Counted from the stretch's first letter, positions 9,101 through 16,617 are shown. The stretch is DNA of 16,916 nt from an uncultured Prevotella sp. (GCA_938018155.1 CALIIG010000294.1:1-16916); one strand, 5' to 3'. Notes: generated by a model not told the origin, from the letters alone. Translations and numbers: made by a program.

Positions 9101-11479
9101 TTATAATCCGAGTTTTATACCAAAAGTGAAAGAACGTGCCTGGGGATAATTTCCATGATCTACGCCCATATTTAAATTATTATTTTCCGTTCCAATCATT
9201 CTGCCTACTTCAGGATCAAAACCATTGTATTTGGTCAGTGTTAAAAGATTATAGCCTGTTAAAGAAAGTGACAAACTGCCGACTTTTAACTTTTGTATTA
9301 TCGAAAGAGGGAAGGAATAAGTAACTTGTACTTGCTTTAATCTAATATAGGAACCGTCTTTAATATAGAAATTACTTGCTCGGAAGTTACGTGGTACGTC
9401 ATCTGCAGACAAGTCAGGAATCGTAGCGTTTAAATGTTTGGGAAAATATTCACGCCCAAGTCCGGTTATTTGCCCGGCCCAATGCTTCTTTCGTAAGTCT
9501 GCATACACATTTCCCCAGGCGGCATTATTAAGATAATATTCCATTACATTGAAAATTTTGTTTCCGGATTGTCCCTGGAAAAATAGGGCGAAATCAAAAT
9601 TCTTATATCCCACTGTTATTGGAATACCAAAGATAAACTTAGGTAATGGTGAGCCTAAATAAGTCCTGTCTTCTGCTGTAATTTTATGGTCACCGTTTAA
9701 GTCTTTAAAACGGAAATCTCCGGGTTGATAGGTTTGTTCAAAGTCGGCCTTTCCTACTTCATACTGAGCACTCTTCTTAACTTCTTGTGCAGAGTTAAAA
9801 ATACCATCAGTAACATAGCCAAAAAAAGAGCCAATTGGTTGTCCGACTGCGGTCTTGGTAACATAATCTACTATACTTCCTTCTCTTAAATAAGAGCCAT
9901 AAACAGGTTCGTTACCTGTTCCAAGCTTTGTAACTTTATTCTTAATCCACGAAATATTAAATCCAATCTGGTAACGCCAGTCTTTACCAATGTTATCCTG
10001 CCATTTTACATCTGCTTCCAATCCGTAGTTCTTTACATCACCGGCGTTTGTCATAGGTGAAGCATCAAGGCCCGCAGAGCTTACGGTTGGTACGCGCAAT
10101 AGCATATCAGTTGTTTTCCGGTTGAAGTATTCAAGTGTGCAAGTTAACCGGTTATTAAGGAAACCTAAGTCTAACCCAACGTTCCAACTTTCGTTCTTTT
10201 CCCATTTGATGTTATTGTTTCCCAATACTGTAGCTGTAGAACCTTCGTAGATAGTTTCATTGCCCAAACCAAAAGAGTAGTTATAACCAGAAGTTAAATA
10301 AGTATATCTGGAGAGTTCGTCAATGCGGTTGTTACCCAGAAGTCCCCATCCTATACGAAGTTTACCATTTGATAGCCATTTCTGATTTTTCATAAACGAT
10401 TCTTGAGAGAAGCGCCATCCGAGTGAGACAGATGGGAAGATGCCCCAACGATTTCCCTTTGCAAACATGGAAGAACCATCTGCGCGTACATTAAATTGCA
10501 GTAGATAAATATCATGCAAACTATAGTTGATACGTCCAATTAGTCCTAACGCTGTCCATTCACGGTCTAATCCATAAGTCTTATCGCCGGTATAGGCACT
10601 TGAAAGATAATGAAAGATACTTTCATTACTTGGAGTACCACTACGAAAACTCTCCTGCCAACTGTTTCTGTAGCTTTCTGCTGTTTGCCCGGCAAGCACA
10701 GTTAATTTGTGGTTTGCATTTGACCAGTTGAACGTTAGAAGATTATTCATTTCCCATTTGTTCGCCGTATTTTGATATTTATGGACTTGGGACAGTGAGC
10801 CTGGCATTATAAAATCTTCGTCTAATCCCCACACTCCGGTAAAACGGTTGTCGGTCTCATGTACGGTATAATATGAAAATTTAAACTGATAAGAGAGAAA
10901 TTTAAGTATTTTGGCATCCAAACTTAAGTTCATATCCAGTCGGTTACGACTCATATTATCAATGTTACGATTAAGTACAGCCAGGGGATTATTGCTGTAC
11001 CAATATCCCTTTGCGTCATGAAGATAAACGAGTGGGCTTTCATAAAGTGCCTGTTTGAGTATGCTTGAAGAGCCTTCGGGAATACCATTCCTGCCTTCAT
11101 GAGTAAATGCCATGTTGGTGCTCATATTGAGCCAGGAGGATAGCTTTGACTTTATATTTAGACGTCCGTTCGTGCGATCATAATCGGAAGTCTTTACTAT
11201 ACCATTCTCTTTGAAATAGCTGCCGCTTGCCAAATATTGAAGTTTGTCGGTTCCTCCCGAGACTGATATACCGTGTTGTGTCTTTAAACCGGTATGTATA
11301 ATGGTATCCCACCAATCTCTTACACCGTTATGACGAACGGTGTCTATAAGGTTATATTTATTTTTGTCATAAAGTAAAGTCCCGTCTGCCTGACGTGTCA
11401 TGTATAGTTGCCCGTTTGTAGAATAAATGGTAGAAGAGTGAATGTAATCTTGCATTAGTGCAAAATCTTCAATCCCCAT
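9101..11479 (-). CDS. SusC C-terminal fragment: 22-strand beta-barrel portion
   Basis: A 792-aa frame that begins inside a conserved SusC segment: VMGIEDFALMQDY corresponds to the usual LDVMNAEEFALLQ just after the plug. It runs to a complete SusC C-terminus (LTGYNLLTLTKYNGFDPEV ... SFTFGIKLGL). Typical barrel signatures include WSVGLDLG-like NESWNVGLDLGFLNNRLT, GLEADVKWQ, DLNGDHKITAEDRTYLGSPLPKF and FFQGQSGNKIF. The listed ATG (11479-11477) is only the first in-frame start after the break. There is no signal peptide, so this product alone should not reach the outer membrane. Extending the same frame 5' gives K-I-N-V-M before a TAG, matching the family's KKLDVM and showing that the frame originally continued upstream. 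Confidence 0.85.
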   Translation of the reverse strand: MGIEDFALMQDYIHSSTIYSTNGQLYMTRQADGTLLYDKNKYNLIDTVRHNGVRDWWDTIIHTGLKTQHGISVSGGTDKLQYLASGSYFKENGIVKTSDYDRTNGRLNIKSKLSSWLNMSTNMAFTHEGRNGIPEGSSSILKQALYESPLVYLHDAKGYWYSNNPLAVLNRNIDNMSRNRLDMNLSLDAKILKFLSYQFKFSYYTVHETDNRFTGVWGLDEDFIMPGSLSQVHKYQNTANKWEMNNLLTFNWSNANHKLTVLAGQTAESYRNSWQESFRSGTPSNESIFHYLSSAYTGDKTYGLDREWTALGLIGRINYSLHDIYLLQFNVRADGSSMFAKGNRWGIFPSVSLGWRFSQESFMKNQKWLSNGKLRIGWGLLGNNRIDELSRYTYLTSGYNYSFGLGNETIYEGSTATVLGNNNIKWEKNESWNVGLDLGFLNNRLTCTLEYFNRKTTDMLLRVPTVSSAGLDASPMTNAGDVKNYGLEADVKWQDNIGKDWRYQIGFNISWIKNKVTKLGTGNEPVYGSYLREGSIVDYVTKTAVGQPIGSFFGYVTDGIFNSAQEVKKSAQYEVGKADFEQTYQPGDFRFKDLNGDHKITAEDRTYLGSPLPKFIFGIPITVGYKNFDFALFFQGQSGNKIFNVMEYYLNNAAWGNVYADLRKKHWAGQITGLGREYFPKHLNATIPDLSADDVPRNFRASNFYIKDGSYIRLKQVQVTYSFPLSIIQKLKVGSLSLSLTGYNLLTLTKYNGFDPEVGRMIGTENNNLNMGVDHGNYPQARSFTFGIKLGL

Positions 11480-11483
11480 TACA

Positions 11484-12248
11484 TTAATTTTCTATGCCTA
11501 TATATCCATCATAAACAATGTGTGTTTTTCCCTCCTTGCCACTCTTCGTTGTGATAGCAACAACGCCATTAGCTGCCCGCGAGCCATAAACGGCACTGGA
11601 GGCAGCATCCTTGAATATCTCTACATTTTCTATGTCATTAGGATTCAGATAATCAATATTGCCAACTACAAATCCATCTACAATATACAGAGGGTCGGCA
11701 TCATTGATGGTTCCTGTTCCGCGTATTTTAATTGTAGTTGCACTACCTGGTGCTCCTGTGTTCTGGATAATATTTACGCCGGCAGCACGACCTTGCAGTG
11801 CCTGTAGCGTTGAAGATACCGGTATATCATTTATTTCCTTGCCAGAAACGGAAGAGATGGAGCCTGTAACATCGCTTTTTCTTTGTACACCATAGCCGAT
11901 GACTACAAATTCCTCGAGCTGTTTGGCTTCCGGATTCATTTCAACATCTAACTTTTTCCTCCCGTTTATCGCTACCTGATTATTAGCATACCCCATATAA
12001 GTAAATAAGAGATTTGCCTTAGGTGAGACGTTTATCGTATAGTTACCGTCAATATCCGTAACAGCTCCGTTCGTGGTCTTGTTAACTTCTCTTACGGTGA
12101 CTCCGGTCAAAGGTTCTTTCGTCTGGCTATCAATAACTGTTCCTTTTACAGTAATGGTTTGACCACTGGCAGCCAAAACACATAATGATACCGTTAAGAG
12201 CATGATTAATTTGAAATGTATATGCCTCGGCATGATTTTCTTATTCAT
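11484..12248 (-). CDS. SusC N-terminal fragment: signal peptide, carboxypeptidase-like extension, TonB box and plug
   Basis: 254 residues. A signal peptide covers about 1-29 (LTVSLCVLAASGQ). A carboxypeptidase-D-regulatory-like domain spans about 31-105 (VKGTVIDSQTKEPLTGVTV, GAVTDIDGNYTINV). The TonB-box region is EEFVVIGYG (112-120). The plug runs about 124-243, with LQGRAAGVNI, KIRGTGTINDADPLYIVDG and FKDAASSAVYGSRAANGVVAI. It ends YDGYIGIEN followed by TAA, exactly where the barrel should begin. A second in-frame ATG at residue 6 is an alternative start. The frame opens 93 bp after the stop of the DGT-repeat gene, with a long hairpin between them. The fragment could be exported to the periplasm but cannot form a channel. 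Confidence 0.88.
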   Translation of the reverse strand: MNKKIMPRHIHFKLIMLLTVSLCVLAASGQTITVKGTVIDSQTKEPLTGVTVREVNKTTNGAVTDIDGNYTINVSPKANLLFTYMGYANNQVAINGRKKLDVEMNPEAKQLEEFVVIGYGVQRKSDVTGSISSVSGKEINDIPVSSTLQALQGRAAGVNIIQNTGAPGSATTIKIRGTGTINDADPLYIVDGFVVGNIDYLNPNDIENVEIFKDAASSAVYGSRAANGVVAITTKSGKEGKTHIVYDGYIGIEN

Positions 12249-12278
12249 TTATGTTAGGGTAAGTTTTATAGTATATTA

Positions 12279-12329
12279 ATGTCAACAAATTAAGGGAGAA
12301 AAGTTGATTCTCACTTAACTTGTTGACAT
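12279..12329 (-). terminator. Long hairpin between the first PUL gene and susC; partial terminator, attenuator or processing site
   Basis: Positions 12279-12294 pair with 12314-12329 over 16 bp, with a single A/C mismatch that becomes a G-U pair in the minus-strand RNA. After one further mismatch (12295/12313) another 5 bp pair (12296-12300 with 12308-12312). The loop is 7 nt. The hairpin lies 12 nt after the stop of the DGT-repeat gene and 30 nt before the susC start. No U-run follows on the minus strand, so it is not a textbook terminator. It may protect the upstream message or reduce read-through so that the first gene is made in excess. Confidence 0.55.
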
Positions 12330-12340
12330 GACATTCTTTA

Positions 12341-14131
12341 TTATTTTACAACAACTTTCTTGCCATCTACAATATATATTCCTTTAGCCAGGCCTTTGGT
12401 AACATTATTGTTATCTGCTTTTCGTTTTACTTGTAGACCATCAAGAGTATAAATGGTATTAGATTTTTCAGGTTGCGCAGCAGTTACGGAACTTATACCC
12501 GTCAAGGCTTTCTGATAAGGGTCTACATATGAGGGATCCGTTGGATCGGTAACACCTTCAAAAATGGGCTCCAGATACCCCATGTCACTCTTCCCATCCC
12601 ATCCGGGTTTATGATAATTAAGTGTATAAAGGCGATTCGTTGTAGCTGAACAGTATAGTATCTGACCACCGAGATTGCGCAAAGTATGAACTGCATCGCC
12701 CGTAGATGTAATGTGGGTACATACTACGGGAGTGGCATCTTTGTCATCAAGACGATACAAACCATTACCATAGACTGAAGGATTACTGTTGTCTTCATTG
12801 TACCAATATAGAGAACCACCTGCAACAGTAAGCTCTTTTACCCAGTCACACTGTGTACCAGGGCAGAAGTTATTCTGCATTTTTGGAGTGTTGACACCGT
12901 CAAAAACCCAGAGTTCACCTCCCCAGTTGGTTTCAGGTTGGGCTGCATCGAAACCATGTGCAGCACAGAAAAAGTAATTGTTTTGGAAAACACACCCAGG
13001 GTCGGGATACGAACTGTTATTTGCAGTAGGGGCTATGTCATTCACATCATAAAAGACTTCGTCACCAAGTTCTGTGTTGGTTCCGCCGAATTCTGTGCCT
13101 ATTGCGTCTTTGTACCAACGGCACCAGATACGTCCTTTAAACACTTCCCATCCGGGACCGAAGCCGTCTCCGCTTAATCCTATTCCGTTATGGTCTTTTC
13201 CCGGATTCGTATCAGCGATCATATATGTTCCCGCTTCAGTGCCGTCCGAAGCCCACGGTTCGTGACCACAATCCATAGTCCATGCCTTGAAGACGGCTTT
13301 TTTATTGTTATAATTTTCGAGATTGTCAATAGCCGAGTCTCTTGTGTATCCCGGATGATCGGTATTTGCTTCTGTATTGATGTCTTTAACAACGAGTGTT
13401 CCGGCTGGTGTTCCGTCAGTAACACAAAGTTCTGTGCCATAATTGCCGTCGGGCAGGTCACCTTTAAAGAAAACTTTCCTTCCTACTCGTACATAGGGAT
13501 AGTTGAGGTTTGTGTTTTCTTTCCCCGGATTATCCACTTTAATGTCTTTCACAAACTTGGTTCCTTCAACCGTTCCATCGGTTATCCATACCCACTGTTG
13601 TATTCCATTGTCAGGATCATATTCTGCACTTTCATCACTGGTTGCACTGAAAACAGCCTGCGTTTCATTAATCTGCATAAAGCCTTTGGGGTCACCGTCT
13701 CCTACAAGATAAGTGTCGGCTAACATAAATGTGCCTTCCTCCGTCCCGTCTGATACCCATGTTTCCTGACCATTTTCGTTTGTAAAGGCTGAGAACAGTG
13801 CTTTATCATTCAATCGTCCCAGATAGGAAGGGTTGGAGCCGTGGGTTCCGGGAACAATGTCTTTTACCATATGTGTACCTGCTTTTGTACCGTCAGTAAC
13901 CCAAAGTTCTTCGCCGTGTTCCGAATCGGTAGCTGCAAAGAAAGCCTTATAACCTTTTTGAGGTGTCCCAACAACTATCACATTTTTCTGTTTTCCCATC
14001 TTACGCTCCGAGTTGACATTCAATACAACACCCTCCGGTAGCAGGTCAATTAGCTGTCCTTTATCCTGTGCCGTCATGTTTACTGCAAATAGTGCAAGCA
14101 GCGTAGTAAGTAAAATTTTGTTTTTCTTCAT
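12341..14131 (-). CDS. Secreted beta-propeller protein with ELWxxDGTxxGT repeats and T9SS-type C-terminal tail
   Basis: A 596-aa exported protein of unknown function. A signal peptide lies at about 1-21 (ALFAVNMTAQ) with no lipobox. Five repeats of the form (E)-x-W-x-x-DGT-x-x-GT-x-x-x-x-D lie at about 75, 123, 181, 234 and 291, and a degenerate sixth (ELWVFDG) at 406. Each is followed by a hydrophobic strand such as KALFSAF or KVFFKGD, which suggests a bladed beta-propeller. The C-terminus (558-596: IYTLDG ... KGIYIVDGKKVVVK) matches the sorting tail common in Prevotella proteins, so T9SS export or surface attachment is inferred. It is the first gene after the candidate HTCS promoter and so heads the PUL operon. 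No catalytic motif was recognised. A glycan-binding or structural surface role is plausible but not shown; an enzyme of a new propeller family is the alternative. Confidence 0.8.
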   Translation of the reverse strand: MKKNKILLTTLLALFAVNMTAQDKGQLIDLLPEGVVLNVNSERKMGKQKNVIVVGTPQKGYKAFFAATDSEHGEELWVTDGTKAGTHMVKDIVPGTHGSNPSYLGRLNDKALFSAFTNENGQETWVSDGTEEGTFMLADTYLVGDGDPKGFMQINETQAVFSATSDESAEYDPDNGIQQWVWITDGTVEGTKFVKDIKVDNPGKENTNLNYPYVRVGRKVFFKGDLPDGNYGTELCVTDGTPAGTLVVKDINTEANTDHPGYTRDSAIDNLENYNNKKAVFKAWTMDCGHEPWASDGTEAGTYMIADTNPGKDHNGIGLSGDGFGPGWEVFKGRIWCRWYKDAIGTEFGGTNTELGDEVFYDVNDIAPTANNSSYPDPGCVFQNNYFFCAAHGFDAAQPETNWGGELWVFDGVNTPKMQNNFCPGTQCDWVKELTVAGGSLYWYNEDNSNPSVYGNGLYRLDDKDATPVVCTHITSTGDAVHTLRNLGGQILYCSATTNRLYTLNYHKPGWDGKSDMGYLEPIFEGVTDPTDPSYVDPYQKALTGISSVTAAQPEKSNTIYTLDGLQVKRKADNNNVTKGLAKGIYIVDGKKVVVK

Positions 14132-14178
14132 AGTTCTTGTTTTTTAGTTAGTATATGTTTAGGTTCTCTATATAATTG

Positions 14179-14186
14179 CAAAGATA
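14179..14186 (-). promoter_or_regulatory. Bacteroidota-type -7 promoter box for the PUL operon
   Basis: The minus strand reads TATCTTTG followed by CA, a full match to the Bacteroidales -7 consensus TAnnTTTG. It lies 47 bp upstream of the ATG of the DGT-repeat gene, implying a leader of roughly 40 nt. No TTTG or TTG lies at the expected -33 spacing (the sequence there is GTAT or similar), which fits a promoter that needs an activator. The match is seen in the sequence; promoter activity is inferred. Confidence 0.65.
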
Positions 14187-14211
14187 GAAGACAATTGTGT
14201 TCTCCATACGA

Positions 14212-14242
14212 TAAATTTGTCTTTTTTTAAGGTAAATTTGTC
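14212..14242 (-). promoter_or_regulatory. Direct repeat with 21-bp period, candidate HTCS/AraC-type operator
   Basis: On the minus strand GACAAATTTA occurs at 14242-14233 and again at 14221-14212. The wider agreement is RGACAAATTTAYC. The repeat period is 21 bp, two helical turns, as in the tandem half-sites bound by AraC-family dimers. The nearer copy ends 25 bp upstream of the -7 box, the usual place for a contact-type activator. The likely binder is the AraC-type domain of the HTCS encoded at 218-4273. Binding is inferred from spacing and context only. Confidence 0.5.
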
Positions 14243-14503
14243 CAAAAAACTTCACAATTATGGTATTATCCGATTAATTCTATGGATAAATAGTATATGG
14301 TTGGAGGTTATAAGAGGCTGCGTTCTATTTGAAAAATTTATGGGATAATTTTTAAAATTATGTAATCATATGAAAGGGATAGCGAATTTTCGTTACGTGC
14401 TCCCCGGATGTCCGGGGGTATTGACAGTGGATAAGATGGTTGTAAGATGGTATGATATTACTGTTGCCGGTTATGGCTGATCATGTATTTGATGTAAAGA
14501 AAA
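14243..14503. other. Non-coding stretch between the PUL promoter and the terminator of the upstream gene
   Basis: No convincing reading frame or RNA gene was recognised in this part of the 491-bp gap. It contains two small dyads. One is a perfect AT-rich inverted repeat of 8 bp around a single T at 14345-14361. The other is a GC-rich hairpin, CCCCGG (14402-14407) with CCGGGG (14412-14417) and a 4-nt loop, with no T-run on either side. A small RNA or a second operator could lie here, but nothing in the sequence decides it. Confidence 0.4.
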
Positions 14504-14536
14504 GGCAGGAGAAAACAACAATTGTTTTCTCCTGCC
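14504..14536 (-). terminator. Perfect 15-bp intrinsic terminator of the NagB-like/PIG-L gene
   Basis: GGCAGGAGAAAACAA (14504-14518) is the exact reverse complement of 14522-14536, leaving a 3-nt loop. On the minus strand the stem is followed directly by TTTTCTTTAC, a clear T-run. It lies 87 bp beyond the stop of the gene at 14623, so it ends that transcript and insulates the PUL promoter downstream of it. Confidence 0.88.
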
Positions 14537-14622
14537 CTGTTTGTTAAGCTGTTTTGTGTCCGGCTTGTTTTCATCTACTCGTGCTCATTCTTGCAGAACG
14601 GGCACGTGTTTAAAGCGTAGTT

Positions 14623-16617
14623 TTACAGCGGTTTGTATTCGACGAAGGCCTCCATAGCCTCGTATGAAGCCAGACCAAGGTCGTCATACAGTTTCGCCGT
14701 GCCGCGATTGCGGTCTTCTGCACGCTGCCAGAACAGACGCTCGTCGTTGCCGAGGAAAGGCGCACTCTCCATCTGGCTCGAGTGTTTTAGTATGGCATTG
14801 CGTTTCGCACGAAGCTCTTCGGGACTCATTGGCACGCACATCTCGATGTTTTCTATTGGCCATTCGGCCCAGGCACCGCGGTACATCCATATACGGCAGT
14901 CTTTTAACCACTCGGCACCAGCCTTTTTCTCCAGGTCGATAGCGGCCAGAACGGCGTTCGTGCACTTGCGGTGGGTTCCGTGAGGGTCGGCTAAATCGCC
15001 TGCCACATAAATCTGATGAGGCTTAATTTCCTGAATAAGGTGGCGCACAATATCCACATCTTTCTCGGTCATTGGGAGCTTTTCTATCTTGCCGCTCTCG
15101 TAGAAGGGAAGGTCAAGGAAGTGTACATGGTCGAGCGGAATGTCGTTAAAGGTGCACGCCGTGCGCGCTTCGCCACGGCGAATAAGACCTTTCAGCGTGA
15201 GCACATCGCGCGTATCAAAGTCGCCCGACTTCTTTTTCTTAAAGGTTTCCTTTATTTTTTTATACATATCAACGATTACCTGGTCTTTCGAATGGTTGAA
15301 AATCTGGTTGAAACCGTTGATGAAATGCATGAAGCGTGTTACCTCTTCGTCGTTCACTGCAATGTTACCACTTGTTTCGTAAGCCACATGAACGTCGTGC
15401 TTTTGGTTTACAAGACGCTGTATTGTTCCGCCCATCGAGATTACATCATCGTCAGGATGGGGTGAGAAAACGAGCACACGCTTGGGGAATGGCTTTGCAC
15501 GCTCCGGGCGATATGTGTCGTCAGCGTTGGGCTTTCCGCCGGGCCAGCCTGTGATGGTGTGCTGAAGGTCGTTGAAAATCTTGATGTTTGCGTTGTAGGC
15601 CGAACCGTAGAGGGCCAGCAATTCGCTCAGTCCGTTGTTGTTATAATCCTTGTTTGTCAGTTTCAGGATAGGCTTGTGGGTAATGCCACAGAGCCATACC
15701 AGGGCCGAACGCACCAGTTTATCATCCCACTTGCAGCTGGTAACCAGCCATGGGTGCTTAATGCGCGTCAGTTCCGAAGCCGCTCCAAGGTCGATAACCA
15801 TGTCGGCATTTTCGTGTGTTTGTATAAACGATGCCGGGCAAGTATCTGATATATTGCTTTCAACGGCAGCCTTAACTATGCCGGCTTTCTCCTCACCCCA
15901 TGCCGTAACATACAGTTTGCGTGCTTTCAATATGGTGCCAATGCCCATGGTTATGCTGCAAGGGGGAACCTGTTCGCCGTTGGCAAAGCTGTTCGTCATT
16001 TCCTCACGCGACAGCGGATCAATCAGTATGATACGTGTTGGTGAGGCTAAACTCGAGCCGGGTTCGTTGACGGCGATGTTGCCGTTGCGGCCAATGCCGA
16101 AGAGGGCAGCATCCAAACCGCCGAAGGTCTGGATGCGCTGTTCGTATAAACGGCAGCTTTCCTGCACGGCATCCTGCGATATTGTGCCGTCGGGTGTGAA
16201 AATATTCTGCTGCTCAATGTCAACCTTGTCGAGGAAACGCTCCTTTAGTTGTTTCAGACAGCTGTTTGAATTTTTGGCCGTTAACGGGAAATATTCGTAG
16301 CCGTTAAATACAACAACGTTCCTAAAACTTAAGCCTTCTTCCTTATGGCGGCGTACAAGCTCTTTGAAAACAGGAGTTAAAGAGGTACCCGTTCCGAGGG
16401 CCATGACATAGAATTTGCCTTCGGTGCTGCGGGCTTTGATGTCTTTTTCAATGTCGTCGGCAATGTGACGTACACCTTCTTCTATTGTAGGGAAAATACT
16501 TGTAGGGATTTTTTCCATACGGGTAAGCTCGGTACGGTCTACTGCTGTCTTTGGCTGGTAGAACTCCTTAGGCACTTTATTCAGTACGATTTGGGAGGTT
16601 AAATTTAGATTTACCAT
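14623..16617 (-). CDS. NagB-like / PIG-L (LmbE) deacetylase-like fusion protein, usually annotated glucosamine-6-phosphate deaminase
   Basis: 664 aa, no signal peptide, so cytoplasmic. Residues about 40-290 are a NagB/6-phosphogluconolactonase-type sugar-phosphate domain (MALGTGTSLTP near 72-82; GIGRNGNIAVNEPGSS at 174-189). Residues about 378-640 are a PIG-L/LmbE-type domain with the metal motif SPHPDDDV (385-392) and HGTH (546-549), typical of zinc-dependent N-acetylglucosamine deacetylases. Together they suggest amino-sugar metabolism. In E. coli NagB the active-site residues are Asp72 (NMDEY), Asp141 and His143 (NDGHIAFNEP). Here the matching places read NGYEY and RNGNIAVNEP, so all three are replaced and only the Glu148 equivalent (Glu185) remains. 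Deaminase activity is therefore doubtful; a sensory or structural role for that half is possible. Hand-counted GC is higher than in the PUL, suggesting a core gene. It has its own terminator. Confidence 0.85.
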   Translation of the reverse strand: MVNLNLTSQIVLNKVPKEFYQPKTAVDRTELTRMEKIPTSIFPTIEEGVRHIADDIEKDIKARSTEGKFYVMALGTGTSLTPVFKELVRRHKEEGLSFRNVVVFNGYEYFPLTAKNSNSCLKQLKERFLDKVDIEQQNIFTPDGTISQDAVQESCRLYEQRIQTFGGLDAALFGIGRNGNIAVNEPGSSLASPTRIILIDPLSREEMTNSFANGEQVPPCSITMGIGTILKARKLYVTAWGEEKAGIVKAAVESNISDTCPASFIQTHENADMVIDLGAASELTRIKHPWLVTSCKWDDKLVRSALVWLCGITHKPILKLTNKDYNNNGLSELLALYGSAYNANIKIFNDLQHTITGWPGGKPNADDTYRPERAKPFPKRVLVFSPHPDDDVISMGGTIQRLVNQKHDVHVAYETSGNIAVNDEEVTRFMHFINGFNQIFNHSKDQVIVDMYKKIKETFKKKKSGDFDTRDVLTLKGLIRRGEARTACTFNDIPLDHVHFLDLPFYESGKIEKLPMTEKDVDIVRHLIQEIKPHQIYVAGDLADPHGTHRKCTNAVLAAIDLEKKAGAEWLKDCRIWMYRGAWAEWPIENIEMCVPMSPEELRAKRNAILKHSSQMESAPFLGNDERLFWQRAEDRNRGTAKLYDDLGLASYEAMEAFVEYKPL

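Larger units (their letters stand above)
9101..12248 (-). pseudogene. SusC/RagA TonB-dependent transporter gene interrupted by a frameshift
   Basis: Two adjacent minus-strand frames together make one ordinary SusC protein of about 1050 residues: extension, TonB box and plug in the first, barrel in the second. The first frame stops (TAA at 11486-11484) at the plug-barrel linker, and the barrel continues in the +1 frame from there. An intact copy would import oligosaccharides across the outer membrane with SusD. As written, the barrel part has no signal peptide, so a working transporter is not expected. A sequencing or assembly error cannot be excluded. Confidence 0.8.

Noticed and set aside
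11477..11486. Tandem TAATG-TAATG at the SusC break as a phase-variable slippage repeat
   Set aside because: Removing one copy leaves the TAA stop of the plug frame in place, so gain or loss of this 5-bp unit would not restore the reading frame.
11484..11492. Programmed ribosomal frameshifting joining SusC plug and barrel
   Set aside because: The zero-frame codons GAA AAT TAA do not form a slippery heptamer, and a +1 shift with no known signal would be needed. Conserved linker residues also appear to be missing.
12279..12284. TTGACA on the minus strand as a sigma70-type -35 box for susC
   Set aside because: It is part of the hairpin arm, the next AT-rich box is too close, and Bacteroidota do not use the E. 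coli-type consensus.
13190..13723. 177-residue open frame on the plus strand
   Set aside because: It is antisense to the DGT-repeat gene, has no recognisable domain or signal, and arises from the repetitive coding pattern on the other strand.
12341..14131. CRISPR or DNA repeat array suggested by the repeated DGT motifs
   Set aside because: The repetition is at protein level with variable spacing and differing codons; there are no identical DNA repeats with regular spacers.
15650..16300. 216-residue open frame on the plus strand
   Set aside because: It lies wholly antisense to the well-supported NagB-like/PIG-L gene and resembles no protein family I know.
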